A DNA stretch of 28,568 nt from Gallibacter sp963558965 (lineage in GTDB: Bacteria > Bacillota > Clostridia > Peptostreptococcales > Anaerovoracaceae), in contig CAUWIT010000019.1 in NCBI GenBank assembly GCA_963558965.1, forward strand, positions 1 to 28,568. The letters are read 5' to 3'. The notes beneath the pieces are model-generated. The model was not told the origin of the DNA, searched no databases, and worked only from the letters and a program-made list of their open reading frames with translations. Numbering within the stretch: position 1 is the first letter of the stretch; each line of letters opens with the position of its first letter. This document shows positions 1 through 7,942 of the stretch, piece after piece. A program made the position numbers and the translations under genes.

Positions 1-36
1 TATTGATAAGTTGCTGTCTCTTGCGACAACTTGTTT

Positions 37-65
37 AGTATAGCAAAGATTGATGACCATGTCAA
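37..65 (-). promoter_or_regulatory. Strong sigma-A promoter reading off the left edge
   Basis: On the minus strand there is a perfect -35 TTGACA (60-65), a 17-nt spacer and -10 TATACT (37-42). The predicted transcript begins near position 30. It immediately contains an imperfect inverted repeat (AAGTTG ... CAACTT, about 8-33). The product lies outside the window. Confidence 0.8.
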
Positions 66-346
66 CAGATAATTTTAAAAATATTTTTAAAAAGTTTAAT
101 AGCATTTTTGTCGTATGTATCAGTGTTACATGTTTACATTTCATCAGCTACGCCTTTGAACAATGATACAAATGACTAATCATAACGCCAATCCCAATAC
201 TAACCCATAAAGTTAATTCCGTAATTTTAATTCTATAGTTTTAATTCAATTCAAAAAACAAATACTGCTGCACCTATATAGCCCTATATAATAGAAAGAA
301 ACTTGCAACGAACCAAAAAGTCATTCCTGTATGTTATTACCTTTTG

Positions 347-375
347 TTGTATTTGCAGACAGACTGTTATATAAT
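347..375 (+). promoter_or_regulatory. Probable promoter of the AI-2E-family gene
   Basis: A perfect -10 TATAAT lies at 370-375. The best-spaced -35 (TTGTAT, 347-352, 17-nt spacer) is weak. Transcription would start near 382, leaving a short 5' leader of about 20 nt with the ribosome binding site at 390-398. A second TATAAT at 289-294 has no good -35. Confidence 0.5.
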
Positions 376-402
376 AGTTTCCATATATAAGGAGGTGTCT
401 AC

Positions 403-1719
403 ATGAAGAAATATCGGGAATACATGAAAGACAAAACTTTCACCCGACTTACTTTTTTTCTTGTTTTCACGGTAACGCTCATATATATTTCGTATTTTGT
501 TATTAAAAATATCGGTTCTATTGCCACGGCTGGTGTTGGTGCTATCGGAAGCGTAATCAGCGCTTTGACGCCCTTGTGGATCGGCCTAATACTGGCTTAC
601 CTTATCAATCCACTTGTCGAAGGTATCGAGAAGAAGCTTTTGGAGCCGATTAGTGCGAAGTATCTTGCGAATACAAAAAAAAGCACAAAGCGTAACAGGA
701 AGCATTTTGTAAGTATTATAATCGCTTACGTTATGATAGTTTGCGCGCTTATTGCTTTGGTTTATGGATTTGCTTGGATGATTATGGGTGAATTTGTCGT
801 TGAAAACATTACAGATTTATTTAATTCGCTTATTAAGCTTATAAACAATTACGAAGGTGAATTTAGGAGCTGGGCTGCTCATCTGCCGATTAACGCTTTG
901 TCAGACTATGCACAAGACACTGTTTCTACAGTAGTTACTTGGTTTACAGACAATTTCAGCGCTAGCGGTATTATTTCAAAGCTAACAAATATAAGCGGGG
1001 CCATTTTCGACTTTGCTATTGGTCTTATTGTCAGCATATATTTAATGGTAGAAAAGGATTTCTTTATTGGTATTTGGAACAAATTTTTGTATTTGATTAT
1101 GCCAAATAGAAATACAACTGTTAACAATACTTTACATGAGGTTAATGGGGTTTTATCACGTTTTGTGCGAGGAGTGCTTTTAGATGCGTTATTCGTAGCT
1201 ATTTTATCTTCTATTGGCCTTTCTATTATGGGGCTGCAATTTTCTGTATTTATCGGTATTTTTGCCGGTATTTGCAACGTTATACCATATTTTGGTCCAG
1301 TATTAGGAATGATTCCTGCGTTCATTGTAGGTTTTTTCACAGAAGACTTTTTAAACGGTGTCATAGCTGTTGTTATATTGCTGTTTGTACAGCAGATTGA
1401 CTCTAATATTATATATCCTAGGGTTGTAGGTTCTTCTACTGGATTAAAGCCGTTATTCGTCCTATTAGCCGTTACTGTAGGTGGATATTATGGCGGCATA
1501 CTAGGTATGATTTTAGCTGTTCCTACAGCTGGTATCGCTCAGGTATTTATAGTAAAATGGGCAAAGAAAAGAGAAGAAACTCTCAATGCAAGATTTAACG
1601 AAGCTAGTGCAAGCAATGCAAATAATTCAGACGATACAGATAGCCCAGATGGACCAGATGGCATAAACACTTCAAATAGCGAAAACAATTTAAATAATGA
1701 GAGTACAGAAATAAATTAA
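403..1719 (+). CDS. AI-2E family (PerM/YdiK-like) membrane protein
   Basis: This is a 438-residue polytopic membrane protein. The family (COG0628) includes putative autoinducer-2 exporters and Na+/H+ antiporter-like members, so the substrate here cannot be named. Seen directly: an N-terminal hydrophobic pair (about 15-35 and 48-68), a central soluble or amphipathic stretch (about 125-200), and a C-terminal block of membrane segments. That block contains the family signatures IPYFGP (about 296-301) and DSNIIYPRVVG (about 332-342), followed by a Gly-rich helix. The last 40 or so residues are a hydrophilic tail rich in Asn, Ser and Asp, predicted cytoplasmic and disordered. The ATG is preceded by AAGGAGGTG at good spacing. 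The gene stands alone, with its own promoter and terminator, and faces the end of the ribosomal operon. The family call is firm; the function is not. Confidence 0.9.
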   Translation: MKKYREYMKDKTFTRLTFFLVFTVTLIYISYFVIKNIGSIATAGVGAIGSVISALTPLWIGLILAYLINPLVEGIEKKLLEPISAKYLANTKKSTKRNRKHFVSIIIAYVMIVCALIALVYGFAWMIMGEFVVENITDLFNSLIKLINNYEGEFRSWAAHLPINALSDYAQDTVSTVVTWFTDNFSASGIISKLTNISGAIFDFAIGLIVSIYLMVEKDFFIGIWNKFLYLIMPNRNTTVNNTLHEVNGVLSRFVRGVLLDALFVAILSSIGLSIMGLQFSVFIGIFAGICNVIPYFGPVLGMIPAFIVGFFTEDFLNGVIAVVILLFVQQIDSNIIYPRVVGSSTGLKPLFVLLAVTVGGYYGGILGMILAVPTAGIAQVFIVKWAKKREETLNARFNEASASNANNSDDTDSPDGPDGINTSNSENNLNNESTEIN

Positions 1720-1756
1720 TGGCAATGCTAATTCAATAGTTGGTTCTGTAATTTAT

Positions 1757-1801
1757 AGCATTAGAGGTAAAAATATAATTTTGCTTCTAATGCTTTTTTT
1801 G
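1757..1801 (+). terminator. Rho-independent terminator of the AI-2E-family gene
   Basis: An 11-bp stem (1757-1767 with 1784-1794, one G-T pair) has a 16-nt loop and is followed by a run of eight T. It sits 38 nt after the stop codon. Confidence 0.9.
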
Positions 1802-1913
1802 TAATGTTCCTATATTTTGTCCACTTTGGTAAATCGTATGCAGCCTATGGTAAACCTGTAGCAGACAGTGTTGGTGATTAGTGGAGACTGTGTGTTTCAT
1901 TTGTATTTCATTG

Positions 1914-1960
1914 CAAAAAAAGAGTACCTATGGGCAAACTTAATTGCCTATAGATACTCT
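1914..1960 (-). terminator. Terminator of the ribosomal protein operon
   Basis: On the minus strand a 16-position stem with two mismatches (1945-1960 with 1921-1936) is followed by a run of seven T (1914-1920). It lies 18 nt downstream of the rplQ stop and ends the S10-spc-alpha transcript. It faces the AI-2E terminator across about 110 nt that hold nothing I recognise. Confidence 0.93.
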
Positions 1961-1978
1961 GTTATTTATAATCCTAAA

Positions 1979-2320
1979 TTATACAAGTTCTAGGAATGCA
2001 ACTTCTGCGCAATCTCCCTGTCTTGGTCCAAGTTTAAGGATTCTTGTATATCCGCCGTTTCTGTCAGCGTATCTTGGAGCTATTTCATCAAATAGCTTTG
2101 TAACTACATCTTCATCATAAACGTAAGCTAGTACCTGTCTTCTTGCATGTAGGTCACCACGTTTAGCTAGTGTAATCATTTTTTCTGCTTCTTTTCTAGC
2201 TTCCTTAGCTCTGTGAACAGTTGTTGTGATTCTTTCTTCTCTGAATAGATCAGTTACAAGATTTCTCAACATAGCTTTTCTGTGAGCTGAAGTTCTGCCT
2301 AGTTTTCTATAGCCTGGCAT
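1979..2320 (-). CDS. rplQ: 50S ribosomal protein L17
   Basis: The 113-residue length is the short bacterial form of L17. The N-terminus MPGYRKLGRTSAHRKAMLRN is the diagnostic L17 start, and the C-terminal part carries the RNILKLG-type strand (here TRILKLGPRQGD). L17 binds 23S rRNA near the peptide exit tunnel. It is the last gene of the operon, starting 17 nt after the rpoA stop, and is followed directly by the terminator. In many Firmicutes the ecfA1-ecfA2-ecfT-truA-rplM-rpsI group follows rplQ; that group is not here, and the ecf genes are found about 21 kb away in this window. Confidence 0.98.
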   Translation of the reverse strand: MPGYRKLGRTSAHRKAMLRNLVTDLFREERITTTVHRAKEARKEAEKMITLAKRGDLHARRQVLAYVYDEDVVTKLFDEIAPRYADRNGGYTRILKLGPRQGDCAEVAFLELV

Positions 2321-2337
2321 CCTGATTCTCCTTTCAA

Positions 2338-3288
2338 TTATTCTTCGGTTTCACGAAGTCCAAGTCCAAGCTCTGCAAGCTTCAACTTAACTTCATCAAG
2401 AGATTTCTTACCAAGGTTTCTAACCTTCATCATATCGTCTTCTGATTTCTGAGTAAGCTGTCCAACAGTATTGATATTTGCTCTCTTTAGACAGTTGTAT
2501 GAACGAACTGATAATTCAAGATCATCAATACTCTTTTCTAGGTTAATCTCTTTTTGATCTTCTTCTTTTTCAACCATAAATTCCATATTAGTTGTTTCTT
2601 CTGTTAGCTGAATAAACAAGTTCAAATGTTCTTGCATAATTTTAGCTCCAATAGAAACACCTTCTTCTGGTCTGATAGATCCATCAGTCCAGATTTCTAG
2701 AATCAATTTGTCGTAGTCAGTTATCTGTCCTACTCTAGTATTTTCAACTGTGAAGTTAACCTTTTTTACAGGTGTAAAGATTGAGTCAACAGGGATAACC
2801 GCAATTGGTGTATCCTCTGTTTTGTTCTGATCTGCTGGAACATATCCTCTACCTTTAGCTAGGTTAATAGTCATTACAAGAGTTGCATTTTCTTCAAGTG
2901 TTGCAATATGCAAGTCAGGATTAAAGATTTCCATACTAGCATCGCCAATAATATCAGCTGCTGTTACTTCTTTTGGTCCTACTGCATTGATCATTACCTG
3001 CATTGTGTCTTCTTCGCCGTTAAGTCTAACAGCAAGTTTCTTCAAGTTAAGAATGATCTCTGTAACATCTTCCTTTACTCCCGGGATTGTTGAAAATTCA
3101 TGAAGTATACCATCGATTTTTACAGATGTCACTGCAGCTCCAGGCAAAGAACTTAGCAAAATTCTTCTCAAGCTGTTTCCCAGTGTAGTACCATATCCTC
3201 TTTCTAGAGGTTCTACGATGAACTTCCCGTAGTTTTTGTCTTCTTCATTAGATATACATTCAATTTCTGGCTTTTCAATTTCAATCAC
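2338..3288 (-). CDS. rpoA: DNA-directed RNA polymerase subunit alpha
   Basis: The 316-residue alpha subunit nucleates RNA polymerase assembly. Residues 1-230 or so form the dimerising N-terminal domain, with the LGNSLRRILLSSLPG motif near residue 36. An acidic linker (about 235-252) leads to the C-terminal domain (about 253-312), which contacts UP elements and activators and contains the helix-hairpin-helix VRNLGKKSLDEVK. The start is GTG at 3288-3286, chosen because MIE(I/F)EKP is the standard N-terminus and a good GGAGG precedes it. The gene sits between rpsD and rplQ as in most Bacillota. An 8-bp hairpin lies in the short gap from rpsD. Confidence 0.98.
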   Translation of the reverse strand: MIEIEKPEIECISNEEDKNYGKFIVEPLERGYGTTLGNSLRRILLSSLPGAAVTSVKIDGILHEFSTIPGVKEDVTEIILNLKKLAVRLNGEEDTMQVMINAVGPKEVTAADIIGDASMEIFNPDLHIATLEENATLVMTINLAKGRGYVPADQNKTEDTPIAVIPVDSIFTPVKKVNFTVENTRVGQITDYDKLILEIWTDGSIRPEEGVSIGAKIMQEHLNLFIQLTEETTNMEFMVEKEEDQKEINLEKSIDDLELSVRSYNCLKRANINTVGQLTQKSEDDMMKVRNLGKKSLDEVKLKLAELGLGLRETEE

Positions 3289-3308
3289 TGCAAACCCTCC
3301 TTTCCTCG

Positions 3309-3339
3309 CTAAGTAACCTTTTTAAAATCTATTACTTAG
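3309..3339 (-). repeat. Perfect inverted repeat spanning the rpsD stop codon
   Basis: CTAAGTAA (3332-3339 read on the minus strand) pairs perfectly with TTACTTAG (3309-3316) across a 15-nt loop. The 5' arm contains the rpsD stop codon, and the 3' arm ends about 20 nt before the rpoA GTG. No T-run follows, so it is not a normal terminator. It could be an RNase processing site, a stabiliser or a translational regulator; this is inference. Confidence 0.6.
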
Positions 3340-3952
3340 AGTACAATTCAACGATTAAGTGTTCTGCGATAGGTGTATCGATCTGTTCTCTTGTTGGGAT
3401 AGCTAGTACCTGTCCTTCAAGTTTGCTAACATCTACACTCATCCATGCAGGAACTGTGATAGTCATATCCTTAATCTCCTTGAATTTAGGAGAATTTGTG
3501 CTCTTTTCTTTAACAGCAATTACATCTCCAGCTTTTACAGCCATTGATGGAATTGTAGCTTTTTTGCCGTTTACTGTGAAGTGTCCATGTACAACTAGCT
3601 GTCTTGCTTCTTTTCTTGATGAAGCAAATCCTAGTCTAAACACAACGTTATCTAATCTTGTTTCTAACATGATAAGTAAGTTTTCACCAGTTTTACCTGA
3701 TTTTCTTGCAGCCTTATCAAATAAGTTTCTGAACTGAGTTTCCTGAACTCCATAAAATCTCTTAGCTTTCTGTTTTTCTCTTAACTGTAGACCGTATTCA
3801 GAAATTTTCTTTCTGCCCTGTCCGTGCTGTCCAGGAGGAAAGTTTCTTTTTTCCAATGCACATTTTTCACTGTAACATCTTTCGCCTTTTAAGAAAAGTT
3901 TCTGTCCTTCTCTTCTACATAGTCTGCAGTTTGCTTCTCTATATCTTGCCAT
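3332..3952 (-). CDS. rpsD: 30S ribosomal protein S4, zinc-binding form
   Basis: This 206-residue protein is a primary 16S rRNA binder that starts assembly of the 30S body. The N-terminal domain carries four cysteines (Cys9, Cys12, Cys26, Cys31) in the zinc-finger arrangement of C+ S4 proteins. The S4 RNA-binding domain follows (about 95-155: ETRLDNVVFRLGFASSRKEARQLVVHGH). S4 is a known autoregulator: of the alpha operon in E. coli and of its own separate gene in B. subtilis. Here it lies inside the alpha cluster between rpsK and rpoA, 22 nt after rpsK, leaving no room for an upstream S4 leader. Confidence 0.98.
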   Translation of the reverse strand: MARYREANCRLCRREGQKLFLKGERCYSEKCALEKRNFPPGQHGQGRKKISEYGLQLREKQKAKRFYGVQETQFRNLFDKAARKSGKTGENLLIMLETRLDNVVFRLGFASSRKEARQLVVHGHFTVNGKKATIPSMAVKAGDVIAVKEKSTNSPKFKEIKDMTITVPAWMSVDVSKLEGQVLAIPTREQIDTPIAEHLIVELYSK

Positions 3953-3974
3953 ATTATCTTTCTCCTCCTTTCAA

Positions 3975-4373
3975 TTAGACTCTTCTCTTCTTTGGTGGTC
4001 TACATCCATTGTGTGGAATTGGTGTAATATCCTTGATTAAAGTGATATTTAGACCAGCTGTCTGAAGAGCTCTGATTGCTGCTTCTCTACCGGAACCAGG
4101 CCCTTTTACATATACTTCTACAGTTTTTAAACCATGCTCCATAGCACCTTTTGCTGCTTCTTCTGCAGCCATCTGTGCAGCGAATGGTGTTGATTTTCTT
4201 GATCCTTTGAATCCTAATGATCCAGCACTTGACCATGATAGTGCGTTACCATCTAGGTCTGTAAGAGTTACAAGAGTATTGTTAAAGGTAGACTGAATGT
4301 GTGCTTGGCCTTTTTCAATATTTTTGCGCTCTTTTCTCTTTTTTCTTACTGCTTTTTTTACAGCTTTAGCCAT
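3975..4373 (-). CDS. rpsK: 30S ribosomal protein S11
   Basis: This 132-residue protein of the 30S platform contacts the Shine-Dalgarno region of 16S rRNA. Typical features are a lysine/arginine-rich N-terminus, the segment AHIQSTFNNTLVTLTD, the GFKGSRKSTPFAAQ loop, and the C-terminal GPGSGREAAIRAL and TPIPHNGCRPPKKRRV motifs. It starts 14 nt after rpsM with a GGAGG-type site, in the usual S13-S11-S4 order. Confidence 0.98.
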   Translation of the reverse strand: MAKAVKKAVRKKRKERKNIEKGQAHIQSTFNNTLVTLTDLDGNALSWSSAGSLGFKGSRKSTPFAAQMAAEEAAKGAMEHGLKTVEVYVKGPGSGREAAIRALQTAGLNITLIKDITPIPHNGCRPPKKRRV

Positions 4374-4387
4374 GTTTCTCTACCTCC

Positions 4388-4756
4388 TTACTTCTTCTTT
4401 CTTCCTACAGTCTTCTTAGGACCTTTACGAGTTCTAGCGTTTGTCTTTGTTTTCTGACCTCTTACTGGAAGTCCTCTTCTATGTCTGATACCTCTGTAGC
4501 ATCCGATTTCCATTAATCTCTTAATGTTTAATGAAACTTCTCTTCTTAGGTCACCTTCTACATCATATTCTGCTTCGATGATGTGTCTGATTTTACCTGC
4601 GTCTTCTTCTGAAAGATCCTTTACTCTTACGCTTGGATCAATTCCAGCTTTTTCAAGTATAACTTTAGCTGTCTGTCTTCCAATACCGTAGATATAAGTT
4701 AGACCGATGTCAATTCTCTTATCTCTAGGTAAGTCAACTCCGGCTATACGAGCCAT
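4388..4756 (-). CDS. rpsM: 30S ribosomal protein S13
   Basis: This 122-residue protein lies in the 30S head, contacting the 50S subunit through bridges B1a/B1b and the P-site tRNA through its basic tail. The N-terminus MARIAGVDLPRDKRI, the helix-two-turn-helix region and the RGLPVRGQKTKTNARTRKG tail are all canonical. It is preceded by the longest gap inside the operon (106 nt after rpmJ), which may hold its own promoter or a regulatory structure. Confidence 0.98.
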   Translation of the reverse strand: MARIAGVDLPRDKRIDIGLTYIYGIGRQTAKVILEKAGIDPSVRVKDLSEEDAGKIRHIIEAEYDVEGDLRREVSLNIKRLMEIGCYRGIRHRRGLPVRGQKTKTNARTRKGPKKTVGRKKK

Positions 4757-4862
4757 ATTTTCCTCCTGTTCCCATCTTCCGTCACGCAGCCTCTAGGGGC
4801 GTAATATAAACGGGATGTTCATATAAAATAATAACTTATAAAATTAATATTAACTTATTTGA
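4757..4862 (-). promoter_or_regulatory. Possible internal promoter/leader before rpsM
   Basis: This gap is long for an operon whose other gaps are mostly below 50 nt. On the minus strand it is AT-rich at first, then abruptly GC-richer for about 50 nt before the AGGAGG of rpsM. A weak TTATTT-17-TATATT promoter-like pair occurs. The GC-richer part has complementary pieces (CCCGT with ACGG, GCC with GGC). No known RNA family was recognised. Confidence 0.3.
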
Positions 4863-4976
4863 TTAACCTTGTGTCTGCTTGTGCTTAGGGTTTTCGCAAA
4901 TTACCATTACTTTGCCTTTTCTCTTAATTACCTTGCACTTTTCACAGATTGGTTTTACGGAAGCTCTAACTTTCAT
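4863..4976 (-). CDS. rpmJ: 50S ribosomal protein L36, zinc-binding form
   Basis: The 37-residue frame is the standard L36 length. It starts MKVRASVKPIC and ends NPKHKQTQG. Cys11, Cys14, Cys27 and His32 form the zinc-ribbon of the C+ type of L36, which stabilises 23S rRNA domains late in 50S assembly. It lies between infA and rpsM, its normal place. Its ribosome binding site (GGAGG) lies just upstream of the ATG at 4976-4974. Confidence 0.97.
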   Translation of the reverse strand: MKVRASVKPICEKCKVIKRKGKVMVICENPKHKQTQG

Positions 4977-5012
4977 TCTCTGTTCCTCCATTCTGTTCTT
5001 ATAAAGCTGCTC

Positions 5013-5231
5013 TTACTTTTCTCTCCATGTTATTCTACCACGAGTTAAGTCATATGGCGATAGTTCTACCTTAACTTTATCTCCTGGCAAAATTCTGATG
5101 AAGTTCATTCTTATTTTACCAGACACATGAGCAAGCACTTCGTGTCCAGTTTCTAATTTAACTACAAACATTGCATTTGGCTGCGCGTCAACAACAACGC
5201 CTTCAGCTTCAATTACGTCTTTTTTTGCCAT
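5013..5231 (-). CDS. infA: Translation initiation factor IF-1
   Basis: This 72-residue OB-fold protein occupies the A site of the 30S subunit during initiation and assists IF-2 and IF-3. Its sequence is canonical: MAKKDVIEAEGVV, then the strand with LETGHEVLAHVSGKIR, then the end LSPYDLTRGRITW. I chose the ATG at 5231 because the standard N-terminus begins there and a GAGAGGTG site is correctly spaced. A longer frame from a TTG at 5246 would begin inside that binding site. The gene follows map by 15 nt. Confidence 0.97.
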   Translation of the reverse strand: MAKKDVIEAEGVVVDAQPNAMFVVKLETGHEVLAHVSGKIRMNFIRILPGDKVKVELSPYDLTRGRITWREK

Positions 5232-5246
5232 ATTTACACCTCTCAA

Positions 5247-5993
5247 CTATAAAGTGAGCAGTTCAGGCTCACCATCAGTTATCACAACAGTATTTTCATA
5301 ATGTGCTGCAAGTTTACCATCTACTGTTACTACTGTCCAGTCGTCAGAAAGAACCTTTGTATTGTATTTACCTTGCGCAATCATTGGCTCAATAGCTAAG
5401 ACCATTCCTGCTGCAAGTCTAGGTCCTCTACCTGGTTTACCAAAATTAGGTATTTGAGGATCTTCGTGCATATCTCTGCCAACACCATGTCCCACATACT
5501 CACGTATTACAGAAAAACCTTCGCCTTCTGCTTTTGTCTGTATTGCATGAGACACATCTGACAGTCTATTGCCTACTTTGCAAAACTCAAGACCTGCAAA
5601 AAAACTATCTCTTGTAGCTTCTATTAGGTGTTTTGCTTCATCGCTGATTTTACCTACCGGATATGTACGTGCAGCGTCGCTTACATATCCATTGTATGTT
5701 GAGCCAACGTCTACACTTACAATATCTCCTTCTCTAAGGATTCTTTTTTTAGAAGGAATACCATGTACTACTTCTTCATTTATAGATATACAAGCACTAG
5801 CTGGAAATCCATAAAGTCCCTTAAATGAAGGTGTCATATTATGCTTTCTTATAAAGCTTTCAACATATCGATCTATATCTTTTGTTGAAATACCCGGTTT
5901 TATAAAATCTTCAAGTTCTTTTAAAATCTGTCCTGTAACCTTGCCAGCTTCTCTCATTATGTCTATTTCGTGTTTTGACTTGATGATAATCAT
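5247..5993 (-). CDS. map: Methionine aminopeptidase, type I
   Basis: This 248-residue enzyme removes the initiator methionine from nascent proteins in the cytoplasm. It has the pita-bread fold and all five metal ligands: Asp95 (SVDVG), Asp106 (SDAART), His169 (GHGVG), Glu202 (IEPM) and Glu233 (HYENT). The substrate-contacting His78 (VVHGIP) is also present. It lacks the N-terminal zinc-finger extension found in some homologues. It starts 3 nt after adk and is followed by infA, the usual adk-map-infA trio of the spc operon. Confidence 0.97.
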   Translation of the reverse strand: MIIIKSKHEIDIMREAGKVTGQILKELEDFIKPGISTKDIDRYVESFIRKHNMTPSFKGLYGFPASACISINEEVVHGIPSKKRILREGDIVSVDVGSTYNGYVSDAARTYPVGKISDEAKHLIEATRDSFFAGLEFCKVGNRLSDVSHAIQTKAEGEGFSVIREYVGHGVGRDMHEDPQIPNFGKPGRGPRLAAGMVLAIEPMIAQGKYNTKVLSDDWTVVTVDGKLAAHYENTVVITDGEPELLTL

Positions 5994-5996
5994 TTT

Positions 5997-6641
5997 TTAC
6001 TCTCCTAGGATACCTACGATCTGAGCAAAAAGATTTTCTAGACCGATTGAGCCGTCCAAATGTGCAATGTTACCTAATTTATCATAGTAGTTAAGTAGAG
6101 GTTTTGTTTGCTTGTTGTAAACCTCTATTCTGTTTTCAACTGTGCTTTCAGTATCGTCTGCTCTCTGCATTAGTTCGCCACCGCATTTGTCACAAACGCC
6201 TTCTGTTTTTGGAGGCATGTTTGTTACATGGTAAGTAGCTCCGCAATCTTTGCAAACTCTTCTACCGATAAGTCTTACCATAAGTTCCTCTTTTGGAACG
6301 TCTATGTCTAATACATGGTCAATTTTCTTACCATTTGCTCCTAAGAACGCGTCTAAAGCCACTGCCTGTTCAACTGTTCTTGGGAAGCCATCTAGTAGGA
6401 AGCCGTTTTTACAATCATCTTCAGTCAGTCTGTCTGTTGCAATTTCAATTACTAAACTGTCTGGTACAAGTTCACCTTTGTCCATATATTCCTTAGCTTT
6501 TTTACCAAGTCTAGTACCTTCACTGATATTTTTTCTAAAAATATCTCCAGTAGATATATGAGGAATATTGTACTTTTCGATTATCTTTGCCGCCTGAGTA
6601 CCTTTACCAGCACCCGGAGGGCCTAATAAAATCAGATTCAT
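5997..6641 (-). CDS. adk: Adenylate kinase, zinc-binding LID form
   Basis: This 214-residue enzyme catalyses ATP + AMP = 2 ADP. The P-loop GPPGAGKGT (7-15), the AMP-binding STGD (about 30-33) and LDGFPRT (83-89) are present. The LID is of the long bacterial type and contains Cys130, Cys133, Cys150 and Cys153, which bind a structural zinc as in Gram-positive homologues. The gene is 13 nt downstream of secY and 3 nt upstream of map, so the three are probably translationally linked. Confidence 0.98.
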   Translation of the reverse strand: MNLILLGPPGAGKGTQAAKIIEKYNIPHISTGDIFRKNISEGTRLGKKAKEYMDKGELVPDSLVIEIATDRLTEDDCKNGFLLDGFPRTVEQAVALDAFLGANGKKIDHVLDIDVPKEELMVRLIGRRVCKDCGATYHVTNMPPKTEGVCDKCGGELMQRADDTESTVENRIEVYNKQTKPLLNYYDKLGNIAHLDGSIGLENLFAQIVGILGE

Positions 6642-6654
6642 ATTTGCCTCCTTT

Positions 6655-7941
6655 TTACTTGAGGAATCCCTGATAATTTCTCATTACCATCTGTTGCTCA
6701 AGTTGTCTCATTGTATCAAGTGCAACACCTACAGCGATCAACAGTGAAGTACCACCAAATGAAATATTAAGTGATGTAAACTGCGCAATAATTGTAGGTA
6801 ATGTTGCTACTGCTGCAAGGAACAATGCCCCTACAAAAGTAATTCTTGTCATAACTTTATTTAAGTATTCTACTGTTGCTTTTCCTGGTCTAATACCTGG
6901 GATAAATCCGCCATTTGCTTTTAGCTGATCTGCAACTTCTACAGGATTAAATGATACTGCAGTGTAGAAATATGTAAAGAATATAATTAATACTACATTC
7001 AATACAGCATATAACCACACACCAGGTGAACCTGTAGGTGAAAGCCATTTTTCAACCCACACAGCGAAGCTTGAATCGCTACCTGTAAAGTATGTGATTG
7101 TTAGTGGGAATTGCAATATTGAAAGTGCAAAGATTACTGGAATAACCCCTGCCTGGTTGATTTTTAGAGGAATGTGTGTAGACTGTCCGCCATACATTTT
7201 TCTTCCTACAACCCTTTTCGCGTATTGCACTGGAATTCTTCTGTGTCCTTCCTGGATTTCGATAATACCTACAATTACTAGAACTGCAAATACTATGAAT
7301 AAAGCAACAGTAATGTAGCTAATTGTACCTTCCTGAATCTTTAACCAGATACCGTGAATACCGCTTGGAACTCTTGCGATGATACCTGCAAAGATTATCA
7401 ATGAAATACCGTTACCAACGCCACTTTCATTGATTTTTTCACCTAACCACATTAGGAATGCAGTTCCGGCTGATAGTACTAATACGATTACTGCAATTGA
7501 GAAGAAGTCCTGGCTGATAAGCGCACTTTTGAACATTCCCAATGAAACACCGATAGCCTGGATAAAAGCTAAAACTACTGTTAGATATCTAGTGTATCTA
7601 GCAAGTTTTTTTCTACCTTCCAAGCCTTCCTTCGCTAAAGCTTCCAATGAAGGAATAGCTATTGTAAGCAACTGGAATATAATCGATGCTGTGATATATG
7701 GGGTGATACTTAATGCAAATATTGTCATATTTGCAAAAGCACCACCTGAAAATAGATTAAACAAATCAATCAAGCCATTACCGCCATCAGCAAAAGTTTG
7801 ACTTAAAACTTCTCTGTCGATGCCAGGTACTGGTATGTTAGATCCTATTCTGAAGACAACTAACATCAATAATGTAAATATAATCTTTTTTCTAATATCG
7901 GGAATTTTCCACGCTTTAGTAAGTGTCTCCAGCCCTTTCAT
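6655..7941 (-). CDS. secY: Protein translocase subunit SecY
   Basis: The 428-residue, ten-helix channel of the Sec translocon works in the cytoplasmic membrane with SecE, SecG and SecA. Seen are the start KGLETLTKAWKIPDIRKKI, the plug-side motif GSNIPVPGID, the cytoplasmic loop EGHRRIPVQYAKRVVG (the SecA/ribosome contact), and the C-terminal loop ending in MRNYQGFLK. It begins 1 nt after the rplO stop (TAAGATG), implying coupled translation, and sits between L15 and adk as in most bacteria. Confidence 0.98.
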   Translation of the reverse strand: MKGLETLTKAWKIPDIRKKIIFTLLMLVVFRIGSNIPVPGIDREVLSQTFADGGNGLIDLFNLFSGGAFANMTIFALSITPYITASIIFQLLTIAIPSLEALAKEGLEGRKKLARYTRYLTVVLAFIQAIGVSLGMFKSALISQDFFSIAVIVLVLSAGTAFLMWLGEKINESGVGNGISLIIFAGIIARVPSGIHGIWLKIQEGTISYITVALFIVFAVLVIVGIIEIQEGHRRIPVQYAKRVVGRKMYGGQSTHIPLKINQAGVIPVIFALSILQFPLTITYFTGSDSSFAVWVEKWLSPTGSPGVWLYAVLNVVLIIFFTYFYTAVSFNPVEVADQLKANGGFIPGIRPGKATVEYLNKVMTRITFVGALFLAAVATLPTIIAQFTSLNISFGGTSLLIAVGVALDTMRQLEQQMVMRNYQGFLK

Positions 7942-7942
7942 C

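Larger units (their letters stand above)
1..402. other. Non-coding left edge with divergent start signals
   Basis: No reading frame worth calling was seen here. The left end carries a strong leftward promoter (see 37-65), so a gene or RNA transcribed off the window is likely. The right end carries the promoter and ribosome binding site (AAGGAGGTG at about 390-398) of the rightward AI-2E-family gene. Between them (about 70-300) the DNA is AT-rich, with no repeat or hairpin I can support. Confidence 0.6.

Noticed and set aside
906..1364. 152-codon open frame on the minus strand inside the AI-2E-family gene
   Set aside because: It lies fully antisense to a clear membrane protein, has no ribosome binding site and no recognisable domain; it is a shadow of the hydrophobic codon pattern.
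1802..1913. Possible small gene between the two facing terminators
   Set aside because: No frame with a ribosome binding site or coding pattern was found in this 112-nt stretch.
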